DNA of 64,000 nucleotides from Jaapia argillacea MUCL 33604 (taxonomy: Eukaryota > Basidiomycota > Agaricomycetes > Jaapiales > Jaapiaceae): the NCBI GenBank assembly GCA_000697665.1, contig KL197722.1, forward strand, positions 697,853-761,852, given 5' to 3'. Each line of letters opens with the position of its first letter. Positions within the stretch are counted from its first letter, which is position 1. Below, piece by piece: positions 35,601-49,000 of the stretch. The translations under genes and the position numbers were made by a program. Below the pieces are notes generated by a model, which was not told where the DNA came from, did no database searches, and saw only the letters and a list, made by a program, of their open reading frames with translations.

Positions 35601-38335
35601 AAAGATGTTCAATCCGAAGACTTCAAGACAACTTTGCGCGAAGTTCGATCATCGACTTCTAAAGGCCTCGACTCATTCACGATTCTCGCTAAGTTCATCA
35701 CACCGTCAAAGATCAGCAACCTTCTCTCCCCTATCCGAGCTGTAATGCACGAGACAGAGTCCTTGAAGGTGATGCAGCAGGTGGAAGAGGTGCTGCATAG
35801 AGTTGCTGGTGGACTCAACGCCAACAAGCACCTAACTCCCCCGGAGCTCGTGGCTCTGTGTCACACACTGATTAGTCAAAACTCCCGCTTCGTCCAGGAA
35901 CGTCCTCGCCCCTCGAAAGAGAGAAAGGGAAAAGGTGCTTCGGAGATGAAGCGAAAAGTCCCGTCAGACACTGGCCACTATGCAAATAACTCGTTCCGGT
36001 ATGTCTATGTCACCTTTCCATTCGACTCTGCCAACCTCCTACCCTCACAGCTTCATTGCGTTTGGATTGGAGCTTTTCATCACGGCTTTTCGCCGAAGCC
36101 GTTTCGATTTTCAGAATCCCAAAGTGATTGCCCAGCTCGAGCCGATGGTCGCTGTGATTGGTAACACCCTTTATTCCACCAACGGGCAAGCCATTTCTTT
36201 GGGATTGCGAGCCTCGGCATCCATCGTGAAGTGTCCATTGAAGTCAGTCGACAAGTCTTTGCCTGTCTTCGTGAGGCGAACCATCGAAATCATCAAGGAA
36301 GCTGGCAATACATCCTCAGACATCGTTCAGACGGCATTCAAATCCTTGGCCACGATCCTTCGCGATTGCTCCAGCGCCCAAGTCAAAGAGCAGGATCTCG
36401 TCTATCTCCTCGAGCTCATTTCTCCCGACTTGGAAGAACCGACCCGTCAAGCTTCAGTTTTCAGTATTCTGCGCGCCATCGTTGCTCGAAAGTTCGTTGT
36501 TCCAGAGATATACGACATCATGGACAAGATATCGGAGATTCTCGTAACAAGTCAATCGCCCCAGGTACAGGAACTTTGTCGCGTCGTTCTGCTCCAATTC
36601 CTGTTGGACTATCCGCAAGGAAAAGGCCGTCTGCGAAACCACATGACTTTCTTGGCCAAGAACCTCTCCTATGTCCATGAAAGCGGCCGACAATCCGTCA
36701 TGGAGCTGTTAGGTGCCGTGGTGGCGAAATTCGAGGTCTCTATCATCAGAGAATATGCAGACCTGCTATTCGTCGCCCTTGTGATGGTCCTTGCCAATGA
36801 TGAGTCCAGCAAGTGCCGAGAGATGGCCTCGGAACTCATCAAGAATCTCATTGCAAGAGTGGACATTGATCACAGACGACTTCTGGTTTCGCATCTACAC
36901 TCTTGGTCCAGTCAAGCGTCGCAGCCGCAGCTTACGAAGGTGTCATCACAAGTCTATGGTTTGTTGATCGATGTCCTCCAGCAAGATTCACTTCCATACC
37001 TTCCGACTGCTATCGAAGACTTCAACGCTGGGCTTCAGCGCAGTGCGATCACCTTGGAGGATCTTGGCCAGGATGATGATGTCGATCAGACTGACGTGGA
37101 GTTGGATTGGCAGACGCCTTATCACATCCTGACGGGGTTCGGGAAACTTGTCCAGACTTTCCCGAATTTGACGAAGGATGCGGGCAAGATATCTTGGCCA
37201 GCAGCGGTTGCTCATCTGTTATATCCGCATTCATGGGTTCGCACGGCGTCGTGTCGATTGATCGGCGTGCTCTATTCAACCGTCGCCGTTACAGTCCCCG
37301 ATGAGGATGGTTCTGCGGAATCTCCGTTGTCACGAAAGGGGATGGAAGAGGTTGCCAAGAAGTTGTGTACTCAGCTGAAGAGCCCTCACCTTGACGCGCC
37401 GTTGAGTCTTCAAGTCGTCAAGAACCTTTTCTACATCGGGAAATGCTTCACCTTGATCCCCTTCCCAACTGCCGTGCAAAGGGGACCTCAAGTTGATCAC
37501 CCTGGCGACGTTAGCGACGATGACTCAGACGAGGAGGCCGGAAATGAGGCAGGACCTTCCACCAATTTGAAAGTTCGCCACCCCATCCCTTGGCTATTCT
37601 CGAATCTCTCCTATCAAGCCCGATCTGCGCACATCATGCGCCGTAATAAGTCCCGAAGCTCGGTAAGTTCCATCTCACAGCGGTCTAAGAGGCAACCGAC
37701 TTATCAGCTTTTTCAGGACAACTGGTATCACCAACCTGCTGCTGTCCTTCGATGGTTTGCGGCTATGACGACATTCATGGATGCGAACCTCCTCCAGAAG
37801 TACCTCGTTCACATTTTGTCTCCATTGTACAGAATCTCTGAAGATGATACCATTCGAGACCCCCACATGGGTGAGTAATGTTGTTCGTCATATGAGCGAT
37901 TGCTGGAGATCAATTAATTGCGCTGCACGGCTGCTAGATGAGCTGAAGACATTAGCCATCGAGCTACAAGATCTCGTGCAAGCAAAAGTCGGAACTACAG
38001 TGTTTGCGACAACATATAACCAGATTCGTCAGAAGGTAATCGGAGTACAGAGGGAGAGGAAGGTGGCACGGGCAACGCGGGTCAGTACATCTCTCCAGAA
38101 TTCGGTGCCTACCTATCTCACCGAGAACTTTTTTTCGTCGACAGGTCACTGTGAACCCACAGGCTGCAGCGAAACGAAAGCTCCAAAGGAATGTCTCGAA
38201 AAAGGAGAGCCGAAAAAGAAGGAGCGAGGCCTTTGCGTGAGTGAGGTCTCTGCGTTGAGTTCCTCTCACTGACATTCTCACTACAGTGATGACAAGGGAC
38301 GATTACCCTCCACAAAGAAGAGACGCCAGGAATAA
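29634..38335 (+). CDS. UTP20: UTP20, SSU-processome HEAT-repeat protein
   Basis: Utp20 (human UTP20/DRIM) is a very large nucleolar alpha-solenoid of the U3 snoRNP/90S pre-ribosome, needed for 18S rRNA processing at A0-A2. The gene has about 14 introns and encodes roughly 2,600 residues, near the family's usual size. The start ATG 29634 gives MDSDDEYEVQERPAKRFK, an acidic-basic N-terminus. Most of the protein comes from two long exons (about 32,628-36,000 and 36,048-37,661). Conserved family segments include FRTFISPRLPLFESENIQSP, LVDYDSRVIPKIYACL, NFFNNILHVQVHRRTRALRR and VNEAINTTGRMAKHLKWGAY. The C-terminus is a basic, nucleolar-type tail (AAAKRKLQRNVSKKESRKRR ... STKKRRQE). Acidic inserts (EDGEEVEEEEAPVEGD and VSDDDSDEEAGNEAG) are typical of nucleolar proteins. 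The identification is firm; short 5' exons are less sure. Confidence 0.94.
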
Positions 38336-39105
38336 AAAGCCGTCTATATTTATCGGTTGCCCTTCGTTGGAAGCTATTATGGCTTCTCTGCACTCCGTCG
38401 AAGTGGTGTTTTTAACCAGACCCAGACAAAGCTTGCTGATTCTGAACGCATCATGCACTTCCCTCAACGTAACTGCTGTGTACGCAGTTGGTCACCAGCC
38501 ATTGGGGTTAGGTCGGAAGATAAGTATGGTGCAGGGAGGCCGACGGGATGACCTCGTGAGGAGTAAAGTTAGCGTATACCTGTCGGGTGTGTAGTTTCGA
38601 GACAGGAAGACTTGGTCACTCCTTCAACTCCAGTCAGATGGCAAGGAAGCGGCCCGTTCTCACGCCTGGATTGAATTGAGGGGTCCGACCGGTTGTAGAC
38701 GGCTTCCAACCTTCGACCTCAACGAGACATTGGACAACCGCTGCTCTTGCCACAACTGATGAAACAACGGTCGATATGTCTCAGTACCCTCGCGTCTTGG
38801 GTCCTCGACAGTCAACTTGTAGTGCCCTTCCATCCGAACTTTTCTCCGTGCCATGGGAGACCTTGGTCACGTATGGAGTTCTCCCCACTCAACACCCATT
38901 GGCACCCTGACGTACTGCTTCTAGGAATCTCAGCGGTGACTGGATGAGAGCGGTGCCTTGGACTGGCTTCTCTTCGACCGCCACTTACTGCGCGTGATCG
39001 TCACAAGGCCTCTTCGCTCAGACTCGGACCGATTTAGAACCTTTATTCAAGGCCATAGCTATATGTTTGCTCCACTATGCCTGTTTGTTATCTCTTGCCT
39101 ACAGT
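38336..39105. other. spacer upstream of the sugar transporter
   Basis: 770 bp with no supported gene. It should hold the transporter promoter and leader. An acceptor-like CTTGCCTACAG just before the ATG at 39106 suggests an intron in the 5' leader or an unseen upstream exon. Confidence 0.4.
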
Positions 39106-41458
39106 ATGAGACCGTACATCGTCGCCGTTGGACTGTTCGCAGCGTTGGGCAGGTACGTTCCAAAACCATGACATCGTCTTTAGGTCACTTTCTGAGACGG
39201 CCAACCTAGCTTCCTGTTTGGATATGGCAAGCCTCATGAATTTCTCTTCATCGTCCGGCCTTGTTGACGCATTCTCCTTCTTTAACCAGACACGGGTATA
39301 ATCACCACGTCGATTGCTCATCCCTCATTCAAGGAGTGTATGTATTTCTCTAGCTAGTGGGTTCTGAATCCACGCTGATCGGGAGGTGTGTAGACATGGG
39401 CAATCCCAATAATGCAGCCACAGGAGCCATTGTTGCCACCTATATCGCCGGAGAGGCCGTTGGAGCCTTCATCCAAATATTCCTGGGAGATCGCCTCGGT
39501 CGCATCCACTTCATGCAGCTGATGTGTGTCGTGGTTACCATTGGCACAATTATCCAAACGGCGGCACAGAATTACGCCATGTTCTTGGTCGGGAGAATAA
39601 CGACTGGTATCGCGGTCGGAGCGTTGGTCGCTACTGTTCCGGTGTGTTTCGTTCATACTCTTCAACATTTAACACGCTGAAGAACCGGCGTTTAGATTTA
39701 CAACTCTGAAGTCAGTCCCCCGAGTTCGCGAGGCCTTATTGGAGGGTTATCCGGAATCATGATTTCAACAGTGAGTTATCCTTTTTCATGAGCACGCAGA
39801 AGTGAACTCTGATCACCGGCGAAGGGCACTGCAATCTCAAATATCGTCGGTTTTGCATTTGGATACGCCGATCCAAACACCACCTTTCAATGGCGTATGC
39901 CACTCGCATTGTATGCTTCATCCGAATATTTCCTCTCTGGAATTTCAATAACCTGTGTAATTAGGCAAGTACCCCTTGGCATGATACTTTTCCTCGGCCT
40001 TCAATTCTTCCTCCCTAACTCGCCTCGATGGCTCATTCGCCATGGTCGGGATCAAGAGGCACTATACAACTTTACCAAGATTAGGGGGGATTTAGTGGGA
40101 GTATGTCCCTCGTGTGTTTTCCATCCACGGACCCAACCGACTGATATTGCTTAGCCTGATTTACGTGAAGAATTTGACCTCATGAAGAAGCAGATTCTCT
40201 TTGAGAAGGTTAGTGCTAATCATCTTAGAGCTGAGTCTGACGGAGTCGTAACCCATGTACCATTTAGGATCGCGAGATTACCTCGTATGCCGAGATTTGG
40301 AGGACATATCGGAAGCGAGCCCTTATGTGAGGCTGTTTGTTCCCCATTTATGTGAACGCGTGCGCTAACATCCGATAGATGTGTTTCCGTGCAAGCTATG
40401 ACATCGTGCACGGGTGTCAACGTCATCCGTTCGTACCATTTTTTTTTTTCACCTTTCGCACAATAACATTTCACTCCAGAATATTATCAAACGACGTTGT
40501 ATAACGGGCTTGGAATCACCGGCCAATGTGAGCTCGTTCCTCTTCACTGTCACAGCTCAACTATCCTAACGAAATTTACAAAGCCATCCTCCTTCTCTCC
40601 GCTATATACGGCATATGTGGAGCAGTGGCAAACGCATTGACAACTGTATGAATTTCGTGTCGCTGTTCCAGTTCAAGGCTAACTGGAAGTTCCAGCTGTT
40701 TGTCGTTGACCGCTTCGGTCGTAGGAATCTTATGCTTGTCGGGACTTCATCCATATGTCTCTCCCTGACATTTAGTGCCGTCATGTCCCGATTCTTCCTC
40801 AGTTCTGACAACAGCATCGGGAAAGGCTTCGCCATCTTTGGACTGTACTGGTTCACGGTTTCTTACTGTGAGTTGCCCTATTCTCTTCGTCTTGGCCGTA
40901 ATGCTTAGGAATCGCAAAGATGGCTGCTTGAACAGTAGCACCTGGCTATACGGCGCAGAAGTGGTTCCAGTTTCCCTCAGGTCAAAACTGTTAGTCAACC
41001 TGACATAGACGGGTTCTTCTGCTGTTAACTCGAATCACTTGTTGCAGTATGGGAACTGCCGCTTGCGCCCATTTCATAGTCAACATTGGCCTGACAGAAG
41101 CGGGACCAAGCGCGTTTGCAAATATCAAGGAAAATTATTATTGTAAGCTCCAGCTCCCCTTGACATGCGCTGCGGCTTCCCGTAACGACTGTTTCTTTTC
41201 AGATGTATTTGTGGTGTGCTCTTTCTTTTCCACTCTCATGATCTGGCGGTGGTACCCTGAGTATGCCCGATTGTCGTACGGCTGTTCAAATACTTATTAT
41301 ACTCTTCTTGCAGAACGAAGGGTCTCACTCTCGAAGCCATTGCTGGATTATTCAATGACAAAGTCGCCATTCCCGAGCTCGCAGGCAGTGACAAGCTCAA
41401 GGAGAAAGGGGAGAGTGTCTCTGAAAAGAATGATGTTGAGGAAGTCGAGAATGTTTAA
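39106..41458 (+). CDS. MFS sugar (hexose-type) transporter
   Basis: Proton-coupled sugar transporter of the plasma membrane with the 12-helix Sugar_tr fold, about 500 residues over many tiny exons. The first exons give MRPYIVAVGLFAALGS|FLFGYDTGII. Family motifs in order are GDRLGR (helix 2-3 loop), GRITTGIAVGALVATVP, EVSPPSSRGL, PNSPRWLIRHGR (PESPRWL), VDRFGRRNLML (the second-half GRR motif), YGAEVVPVSLRSK and PETKGLTLEAI. It ends with a charged cytosolic tail (EKGESVSEKNDVEEVENV). The second exon is only 17 nt (39210-39226) and is followed by a GC-AG intron (39227-39289). Two further acceptors appear to be AAG. All motifs are intact, so it should be functional; the substrate cannot be told. 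The ATG at 39106 is the first in frame, but an upstream exon is possible. Confidence 0.88.
39227..39289 (+). other. GC-AG intron in the sugar transporter
   Basis: The exon ends ..GGATATG and the intron begins GCAAGC and ends AACCAG. Joining restores the invariant FLFGYDTG of sugar transporters. No GT donor nearby keeps the frame. Confidence 0.8.
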
Positions 41459-42470
41459 TTGTTGAGAAATCCCGTCCCTCTTATGCTCCCGGCCAAGACG
41501 TATGGACGATTCTATTTAGAAGCCCTGTTCATGGTGTTTCTGAGCATAATCTTGCATTGTAAGTGTGACTCTGTGGACTCATCTGTGGACTTTGTGGACG
41601 ACTTCACGAAGTGTTTTCGCGCTCTGATCCCGCCTTCAATTTCCGATGCCCATTCACAGTTGGTGCTTATCGTTGTCGACGATGGTAATGGGTGCTTTCC
41701 AGTTCATCCGCAAGGCGGCGAAGTAGAGAAAATATCAATAAAGACTTTTCTGGCCATGCATGGCCATAAGACTACTTACCATACGCAGGGTGTGCTTGTT
41801 GCGGGAGAATAAATTCATCTTGCCGTTGTCCGCAACAGCGGGGGCAGCCACTTCCCGCCGTTCAGCGGCTGTGGGCAACTGGTTTGCACATCTCAGTCGG
41901 ACCCGAGATGGGTCGCCAACGGTCCCCATTCATTTCAAAGCAGTTAACAAATGTCAATGAATCGAGTAGCATGCTGAACATGCCTTCCTCGCCGCCATCA
42001 ACGATGAGCGGGGCCTGGCAAATGCTCGTGTTTCCCCACCTCCCAAATACCACGGGCTCGGCTCGCGTTGACGTCTATGAGTGTCTGACCTGCGTAGCGC
42101 CCCGAAGCGCGATGTTTTTATCAATTTCTCACGGGGGTTTCAGCCATGAGCAAATTGTCCAAGACGTATGGACTCGGATGAATCTGATTGAGAAATGAAG
42201 AAAAGTTCATGAATAAGTAGGCTACAAGTGTACAAGGTCCAGTGTCTATCGATGACGAGCATCAGTTTCCGTGTGCGTAATGATCGTAATGTCCATCATA
42301 TAACAATGAGCAAACTGCCCAAGGATGACGCAGATTTGTCTTCAAACATTGAGCATCTCTACGGGTACAGAGTGTGAATCACAACAGTTCGTGGAGTCTT
42401 GAGGGCTATAGATTGCGTGAGCACTGACCACGCCAGAATGGTGATGGGTGAACCTACAGTCATAACGTAT
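41459..42470. other. convergent spacer between transporter and GH5-1
   Basis: 1 kb between two 3' ends. Several open frames on both strands have no recognisable content. No RNA gene seen. Confidence 0.45.
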
Positions 42471-45208
42471 CTAGATCACCGCAGGTGGGGGAGTGATCAT
42501 TGCTGGCGACGCAGCTGCTTCACGTTTACGAGCAGGTCCCCGACAATACGGGGGAAGGGTGAGCATCGGTTGTCCCCAGGGGTCTGGATACGAACACCCA
42601 GCCATCGCAGTAACACCGGGAGCTGTGTCGCTGGGATCAGCCCAGCCGTCTTCAGTGATAGTCTTGGTTGCAGCTCCCGTTATAGTAGACGGCGGCAGGG
42701 TCTCGATAGGGGCGGTGGCCGTATACATGGGAATTTCGGTCGCGTCTGCGGGAGCAGGGAGGCCGCTAAGCGACAACGGGGGCCACTGAGAGTATGAGGC
42801 GGATACTACGGGATCGATGGTTCCTGCTCCGGGACCACCAGTCTGCCAGGGTTGATACGTGTAATTAAACTGAACAGCACCGACGGTGGCGCCCAGTGCA
42901 CCGCACATTCCAATAGCTTGGCGAGGATCTGTTGGCATCCAGCCTTCCTGGAGGCCGAGTTGGTACGACCAGAGGGGTGAACCGACCGTGTTCGTGACAG
43001 TCGAATTTGCAATCTAAGGAAGTAACCGTCAGTGGCAACGCTCTCGGGCGCAATGGAGATGAAACTCACCTTCCACGTCCAGAAGAACCAATTCTGCAGA
43101 GCATCCATACTAGCGAGTGCAAAGTTCATAACGCCGGCTTTCACCGTGGCGTTCCACTGTGACGAGTCCTCATAGAAAGGACAATAATCAGGCTCGACAT
43201 CGCCGACCCCTTGCAACATCACACCGCAAGGGTTGAATCCATTGCTGAATTCTCCCGCGATCGTAACGCCAAAATCTAATTGACTGTTCGCAGATGAGAT
43301 TCAATACGAGATGCTGACGATTCGATGGAAAGTCAACGAACCTTTGGTTCTGCCCTCCACCCCACGATAAACACGCCTGCTTCGGCCACATACCGCCTGC
43401 CTCGATACCAGTGCCGGTAGCGATTGGGGATTGAGCCATTCCACCAAAGGCGAAGTATGGGTGCGTATCGAGGACAAAACGATCCGCGCCGGGGAGGAAG
43501 TCCTTCCAGATAGTCAAGCTTTGGAAACCGTCGTGGATGGAGATATAAGGGCCATGACCTGCGCCGATACCGGTGATGCTTCGTATCAAATTGTACGCCT
43601 GGAGATAGCTACAAAGCGCAAGGTTCAATAAGGGATACGGTTGCACGAGGTAATAGGTACATACAAACGGGTCAACTGATCTTGGCCGATGATACCCAAG
43701 AGCGGTTCGTTGACGATCCCAAACATTGGAACGACGGGTTGATATTCAGGTTGAGATATGAATTCGGTGATGATCCTGATATAATTCAGGGTACGCTGAG
43801 CATTGGCGATACCCATGATGCCGTTCAAGAAGTTGATGGGCCCCAACTTTCCGGAGTGGTTGTAGCCTGATCGCAAGATGAGATGGCGAAAAGTCAGTTT
43901 AAGACGGAAGGGAGCATACCATTTTGCGATCCAGGGATCGTGTGGAGGTCCAGGTTGACCCTAAGGCCGTACTTGCGTGCCCACCCGAGAGCTCGTAGGA
44001 TATATCTAGTGGCGTTACAGGGCTCAACACCGTGCTCAGGGCAATGAATGAGAACAATGCACGCACTTCCAGCTGACTTTTGCAAGGAACGGCTCGTTGT
44101 TCCATGTATCGATGCACCAGAAGGGGATGGGGAGACGAATCCAGTTCAAACCGGCACCAGCAATCTCCGCAAAGTCTTGCTCAGTCTGAAGGATCACAGG
44201 TCAGCCGAAGGCATGTGTAAAGATGTACGAGAAACTTACAATGAAAGTGTTGTAGTGAGTCTCCAATTGGCTTAATCCACCGCTGGATGTATCGTTCAAC
44301 ATGGCCATACTGAGCGTCCATTCATCAACAGCTCCAGTGTACTTTTCATAATATGCTGGTGTGATGAAAGGTTCCATGACGAACCAACCACCAAGATTGA
44401 CCCTGAAAGGGCCTCGTCAGTAATGTCTGATAAGCACGGTAGCGGGCAGATACAAACCCATAAATGCGGGTCGTGCCAAAGTCCCAAGTGGTATTCAGCG
44501 GTGCGGTCCAGGAGTTGGGTCGTGCATTATTGTTGAAAGGATCCGCAGGATCTTGCACCCCTATAGATACGAAGAAGGTGAGCACTCGGGTTTGCGATAA
44601 AGACCACCCACACGAGGAGTGTTATTCCTCTTGCGGTAGAGAGGAGGAGTATGGCATAACTCACAAAAGCCGCCGAAGGGATTGATGTAGGTGAACGTTG
44701 ATCCATCCTCGGTGATGACGATAGATCCATTACCACCTGAAGTTTGCCCAGTGGGTGATTGTGGATTCCCCTGCCCCGACCCAACAGGACCTGACCCCGC
44801 CCCCGGCGTCGACCCTCCCTTGTGCTTCCCAACTGTCAGAACCACCGGAACGACAACAGCAACAACTACGACTGCAAGCAATGCTGCTGCAGCCACCCAA
44901 AACCACCAACGCTTCCAGATCGGTCGCCGAGCTGCAGCCGCAGGGACCTTTTCGTTAATCTCTTCGTCGTTTCTCGTGCCATTTTCGCTGCTCCCCCCGA
45001 CTTCCTTCTCTAGCAGTCCAGGTGTCGATGTCCCAGAAAGAGCGTAAGAATCCCGGGGACTGAGGGGTGTCGGGCTAGCAGACGACTCTGGATGAGTGAC
45101 AAATGGGGCAGATGGTGGCTCCAAAGCAGGTTCATTAGGTACGGGCGTACTTGGAGCATCGCCCATGTCTTGGCTCAAACGAGCGTGCTCTGGCTCATGC
45201 GAGGTCAT
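42471..45208 (-). CDS. GH5_9 membrane-anchored exo-beta-1,3-glucanase, copy 1
   Basis: Cleaves beta-1,3-glucan from chain ends in the fungal wall (glycoside hydrolase family 5, subfamily 9 type). Architecture, from ATG 45208 (MTSHEPEHARLSQ): a ~100-residue Pro/Ser/Thr cytosolic head, basic RRPIWKRWWF, one membrane helix (FWVAAAALLAVVVVAVVVP), a Gly/Ser linker and then the catalytic barrel. The barrel has NNNARPNSWTAPLNT, VNLGGWFVMEPFI, GLNWIRLPIPFWCID, VNLDLHTIPGSQNGYNHSG, the acid/base Glu in MFGIVNEPL, and the nucleophile Glu in IAGEFSNGF. This is a type II membrane protein of about 750 residues. The C-terminal extension has a Pro/Thr region and ends in PAMITPPPAVI. Introns are 50-70 nt. 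A longer open frame upstream begins with GTG only, so 45208 is preferred. It is paralogous to the gene at 51820. Confidence 0.92.
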
Positions 45209-46081
45209 GTCGGGACTTCCTTGGAGGACTGCCTGGGTCGACAGAGGAGGAGCAGGGCCAAAGGGGGACACGCCAACCCAACGAGATGCAGCAGATGATA
45301 TACATAGGCAGGAGATAAGGCTCCACCGCCCGTAAACTCTGGGCTCGGCATAGTGTTGCGATATTCTGTGACATGGTGGGGGAAAGAAAAATAGCTACCC
45401 CATATCAGGCAGGCAATGTGGGCATGGCCTCTCACACACGGCGATGGGAGGATTCCGGTTGGATTTGTGGGTACGATTAAGGAATTTGAACGTCAGCGAT
45501 CGGTGCAAGGTGCAGGATGATTGACGTTGTGGTAGCGCCCAAAATGGTGGGCTGTCTCCATTTGTGCGGCCCAACTTTACGCGATCCAGGCGCTTCATGT
45601 CCTGCCTCTCTCACACTGTTTCAGCACTTTGCCTCTTCAACGCCTCTTATCATTTCGACACTCCGACCAATCAACTCAGATTCGGGTCCGATGATGCTCG
45701 TGCATGCCCCGGATAGCATTACAACCAGCGAGAATTAGCGGGTATGATTGGTGTGAAGCCCCTTCGAGGTTAAGGACTGCCTTCAACCTACCCGACGCCC
45801 CGAAGAATCAAGATACTCAGTCAGATGTCAGCGATATAAAAATACAGTCCTATTCATGGCCTCTTCTATACTCCTCTATTTCGTCATAATCTTAAACTGC
45901 AGACACGCTGATAGCTATCTCCCTCTGACGACAGTCGACCAAATGTGTCCAACCTCGAAAACACGCGTCATGGCGAGACGCAGATGAAATAACATGAAGT
46001 CACTGACTCAAATATAGTCCATGAGCGACGCGACGGCGACAGAGGAAATGGGGTGGCGACTATCCTCAGTGCTCACCTTGA
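45209..46081. other. spacer, GH5-1 promoter / ceramidase 3' end
   Basis: 870 bp without a supported gene. It contains the upstream region of GH5-1 and the probable 3' UTR of the ceramidase gene. Confidence 0.45.
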
Positions 46082-49000
46082 TCATGACACCGTAAAATTG
46101 GACGACGTTCCTTCAAAGGCTGAGATAGATCTCATCAAAGACTTCGCGTCACCGTAATACATCAGACGATACACTCCGGCTGAAGCGTAATCAGTTATCG
46201 ACAGCACACAATCAACGGTCATTACTCACAAGGTGTACTAGGCTCAATAACCCTTCAAGACAAAAGTGAGATTTACTCAGTCGGGAACCGCTGGAGCTCA
46301 CCAAGAGATGTTCACCGTGCTAGTCCCCAAAACCTAAAAGTTAGAATGCATGCATGAGCTAATCGCAAGGCCGACGTGAACCGCAACACGCACGGTACTG
46401 GTCCGAGCCCACTGATACACAGTCGACGGATGCGAGTCCGACCGAACAGTCACCCACGTGTCATTCACAAGGCAGTCCACAGTCAAAAACGTGTCTTCCA
46501 GCCTCAAATTATTCTATCGCAGATTTCAATCAGCATCGGTATGGCCAAAGGAAGCATGTAAGATATTAATCTCACTCGCGGATTGGCGCCAACAAAGTTA
46601 GCATACACCGTGTCATCGGCATGATAAGCAGAACTCTGCACATCAACGAGGACATCGCCAAAATGTTTCCCGAATGGAGGGTTATCTGCAATCACAGCCG
46701 TCTGATCTCATCAAAAGTTAGTACCGATCCTATAATGCAAGGTTGACTGCGACACGACCTCACCTGAAGTGAGATCGCCTTGCTTGTTTGCTCGGGCGGT
46801 GGAGGGTCTGAAGTTGGAGTCGACGTCGTGCCATCCCAAGGTACGGAACGAGGCTGGTATACTTGTCAATATACGCTTCCAACGTATCTATTCATCCGTT
46901 ATCAACGCAACCCCATGTCAAACAATAAAAAAACAGGGACGATAACATCGGAAACTCACAAGGGCCGAAAAGCGTCGACGCTCCTTCGTATCTCTGTACG
47001 GCATACTCTTCCCGAGTCGTTACATAATGAGCATAAGTGTTCGCAGGACCGGCGATAACGACATAAGCATCGTCTCCGAGCACGCCGGAAGATATGAGTT
47101 TCGTTCGGATTGCATCCCTGTTTTTAATTGAATTAATTAGTCACGCTGAGCGGATCAGTCATGGGCGCTCCAAGCCCGCAAGGAGGAAGCGTGGAGGGAC
47201 AAACCGCATGCGCCGTCCAGCCATCGTGGTCAATTCTCCAGGCATGACGAGGATAACAAAGTTTCCGATGCGAAGCATTTGGATGTCGACGGTGCTTGGA
47301 GCCCATTCGTATGGAGTATGGGCATATCCCTGATAAAACAATGAGCATATATGGACCGTGGAGGTCGAGGCACCTCACAGTATCTAGTAAAACAGGCTTG
47401 GGATACTGACAAGCAACCTGTTCCGGAGGCGGATAAGGGGTGATGGCACCTATATCCAACGGCATTTGAATCTCGCGATTTTCAGTGTGTCACAAACTTC
47501 AGCGCTTACCCTTGACGATCTCCCAGAACGGATTCCTAGAGGAGATGTCAACTATATGCGAGGTGATCGTAGGGAAGAACTGATTTACAAAGGCTGGGAC
47601 GAGTTTTTGCCTTGAGTGAAGTCAAATGCACCAGGACCGTCGCTCGTTCCACCGGCAAAGGAATATCCTAGAACCAAAGGTGAGACCAACAGAACCATAT
47701 ATACAAAGGATTCGACAAACCGAGCGCAGCCGGACATGTCTGCACAACAGTCCCATTCGGCAGGGTGAAATTCCTGAAAGGCCTACCAAAAGCAACGAAT
47801 TCCAGTAAACCCCGACCCTCTTCAAAACCCCAAAACAAACTCACATATACATGTTAACATGAACACTTTTCACACCCCCTTGCACACCCTGTAACGTCTG
47901 CCCCATCAACTCCATCGCCCCTTCAACCTGATACTGCGCTATAATCCTATTAGACTCAAAATACGATATCATGAAACCTGGTCCTCGACCATGACAGTCT
48001 TCAGTTCGGTTACCACAAGTGGAGGTGTAAAAATCGCAGGGTTGGCCATCGTATGGTTGGCCTGGGCTTTCACAGAAAGCTCCTAAACTGGATATATGGG
48101 TAGAAGGGAGTGAGCGCGGGGAGGGGGAGAGAGGAAGTGGGACGGACGTGTTTGGACTGGTGTCTCCTACATTTGCTGCGTTGAGAACGATGATGTGAGA
48201 AGGGAGAGAGGGGGGTTGAAAGAGAGAGGCGACGTACATTGAGCAAATCCTGCTACGAAGGTGGTGTTTCCAGGCATCGTAGACGGCTCAGCCATATCTA
48301 CAAAGATGCACGTTCAGAAGAGGACCACAAAATGAAGAAGCAACTCACTCTCATACAAATACGCAGCCATCCCCTTATTGTCCCCACTAATCAACGTATT
48401 GTTCTATCCACCAACGTCAACCAACAACAAAACCAGCAAAAAAAAACCGCAACCCACATTATACAAACTTGTCCCATGAACAGGGAAAAAACTCAAAAAC
48501 CCCCTCCCATTCCCCTCTTCATCCTCAAACTTCAACAAACTCAACTCCTTATCCACATCCCACTCATACCTCTCCCTCTCCTCCACCGGATTCGCCAAAT
48601 AAGCCGAAGGAGACCTATTAATATTCCCATTCAAAACCGCCACGTTCCCAAAACTCAATTTCCCCAGAGCTAAGCTATCATGAGCACGTTGGACGGCCAA
48701 GACCGTACCAGCTACAATAGCATCTGCTGTTTGTTTGACGTAACCTAGGGAGGTGATTTGGGGGAGGAGGTTTTCTAAGTAACCGCCTACGCCTGAATGT
48801 TGGTGGGTGGAGCTTAGGGCTATGTTGTCGTTGGTGTATAACCCTGGGTATTGGGAGGAGAGGTTGGAGACTATTGATCGTCGAATTCCGGTATCGCCCA
48901 TTGCGATGTCTTTGGGCGAAGAGTGAGTTCAATATGATTTGGGGGGGAGGGGGGAGAGGCGTACCGGCGTTGATGAAGACGACTCGGTTGGTTGGGTCGG

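Noticed and set aside
32547-36164. The 1,205-codon frame as a separate gene
   Set aside because: It is the long central exon of UTP20; its left ~80 nt are intron read-through with a non-ATG start, and the frame continues by splicing at about 36,000.
45209-45271. A longer N-terminus of GH5 copy 1 starting at 45271
   Set aside because: That frame begins with GTG; the first ATG is at 45208.
48239-48673. A plus-strand 144-codon frame opposite the ceramidase
   Set aside because: It is the antisense shadow of conserved ceramidase exons and is low in complexity.
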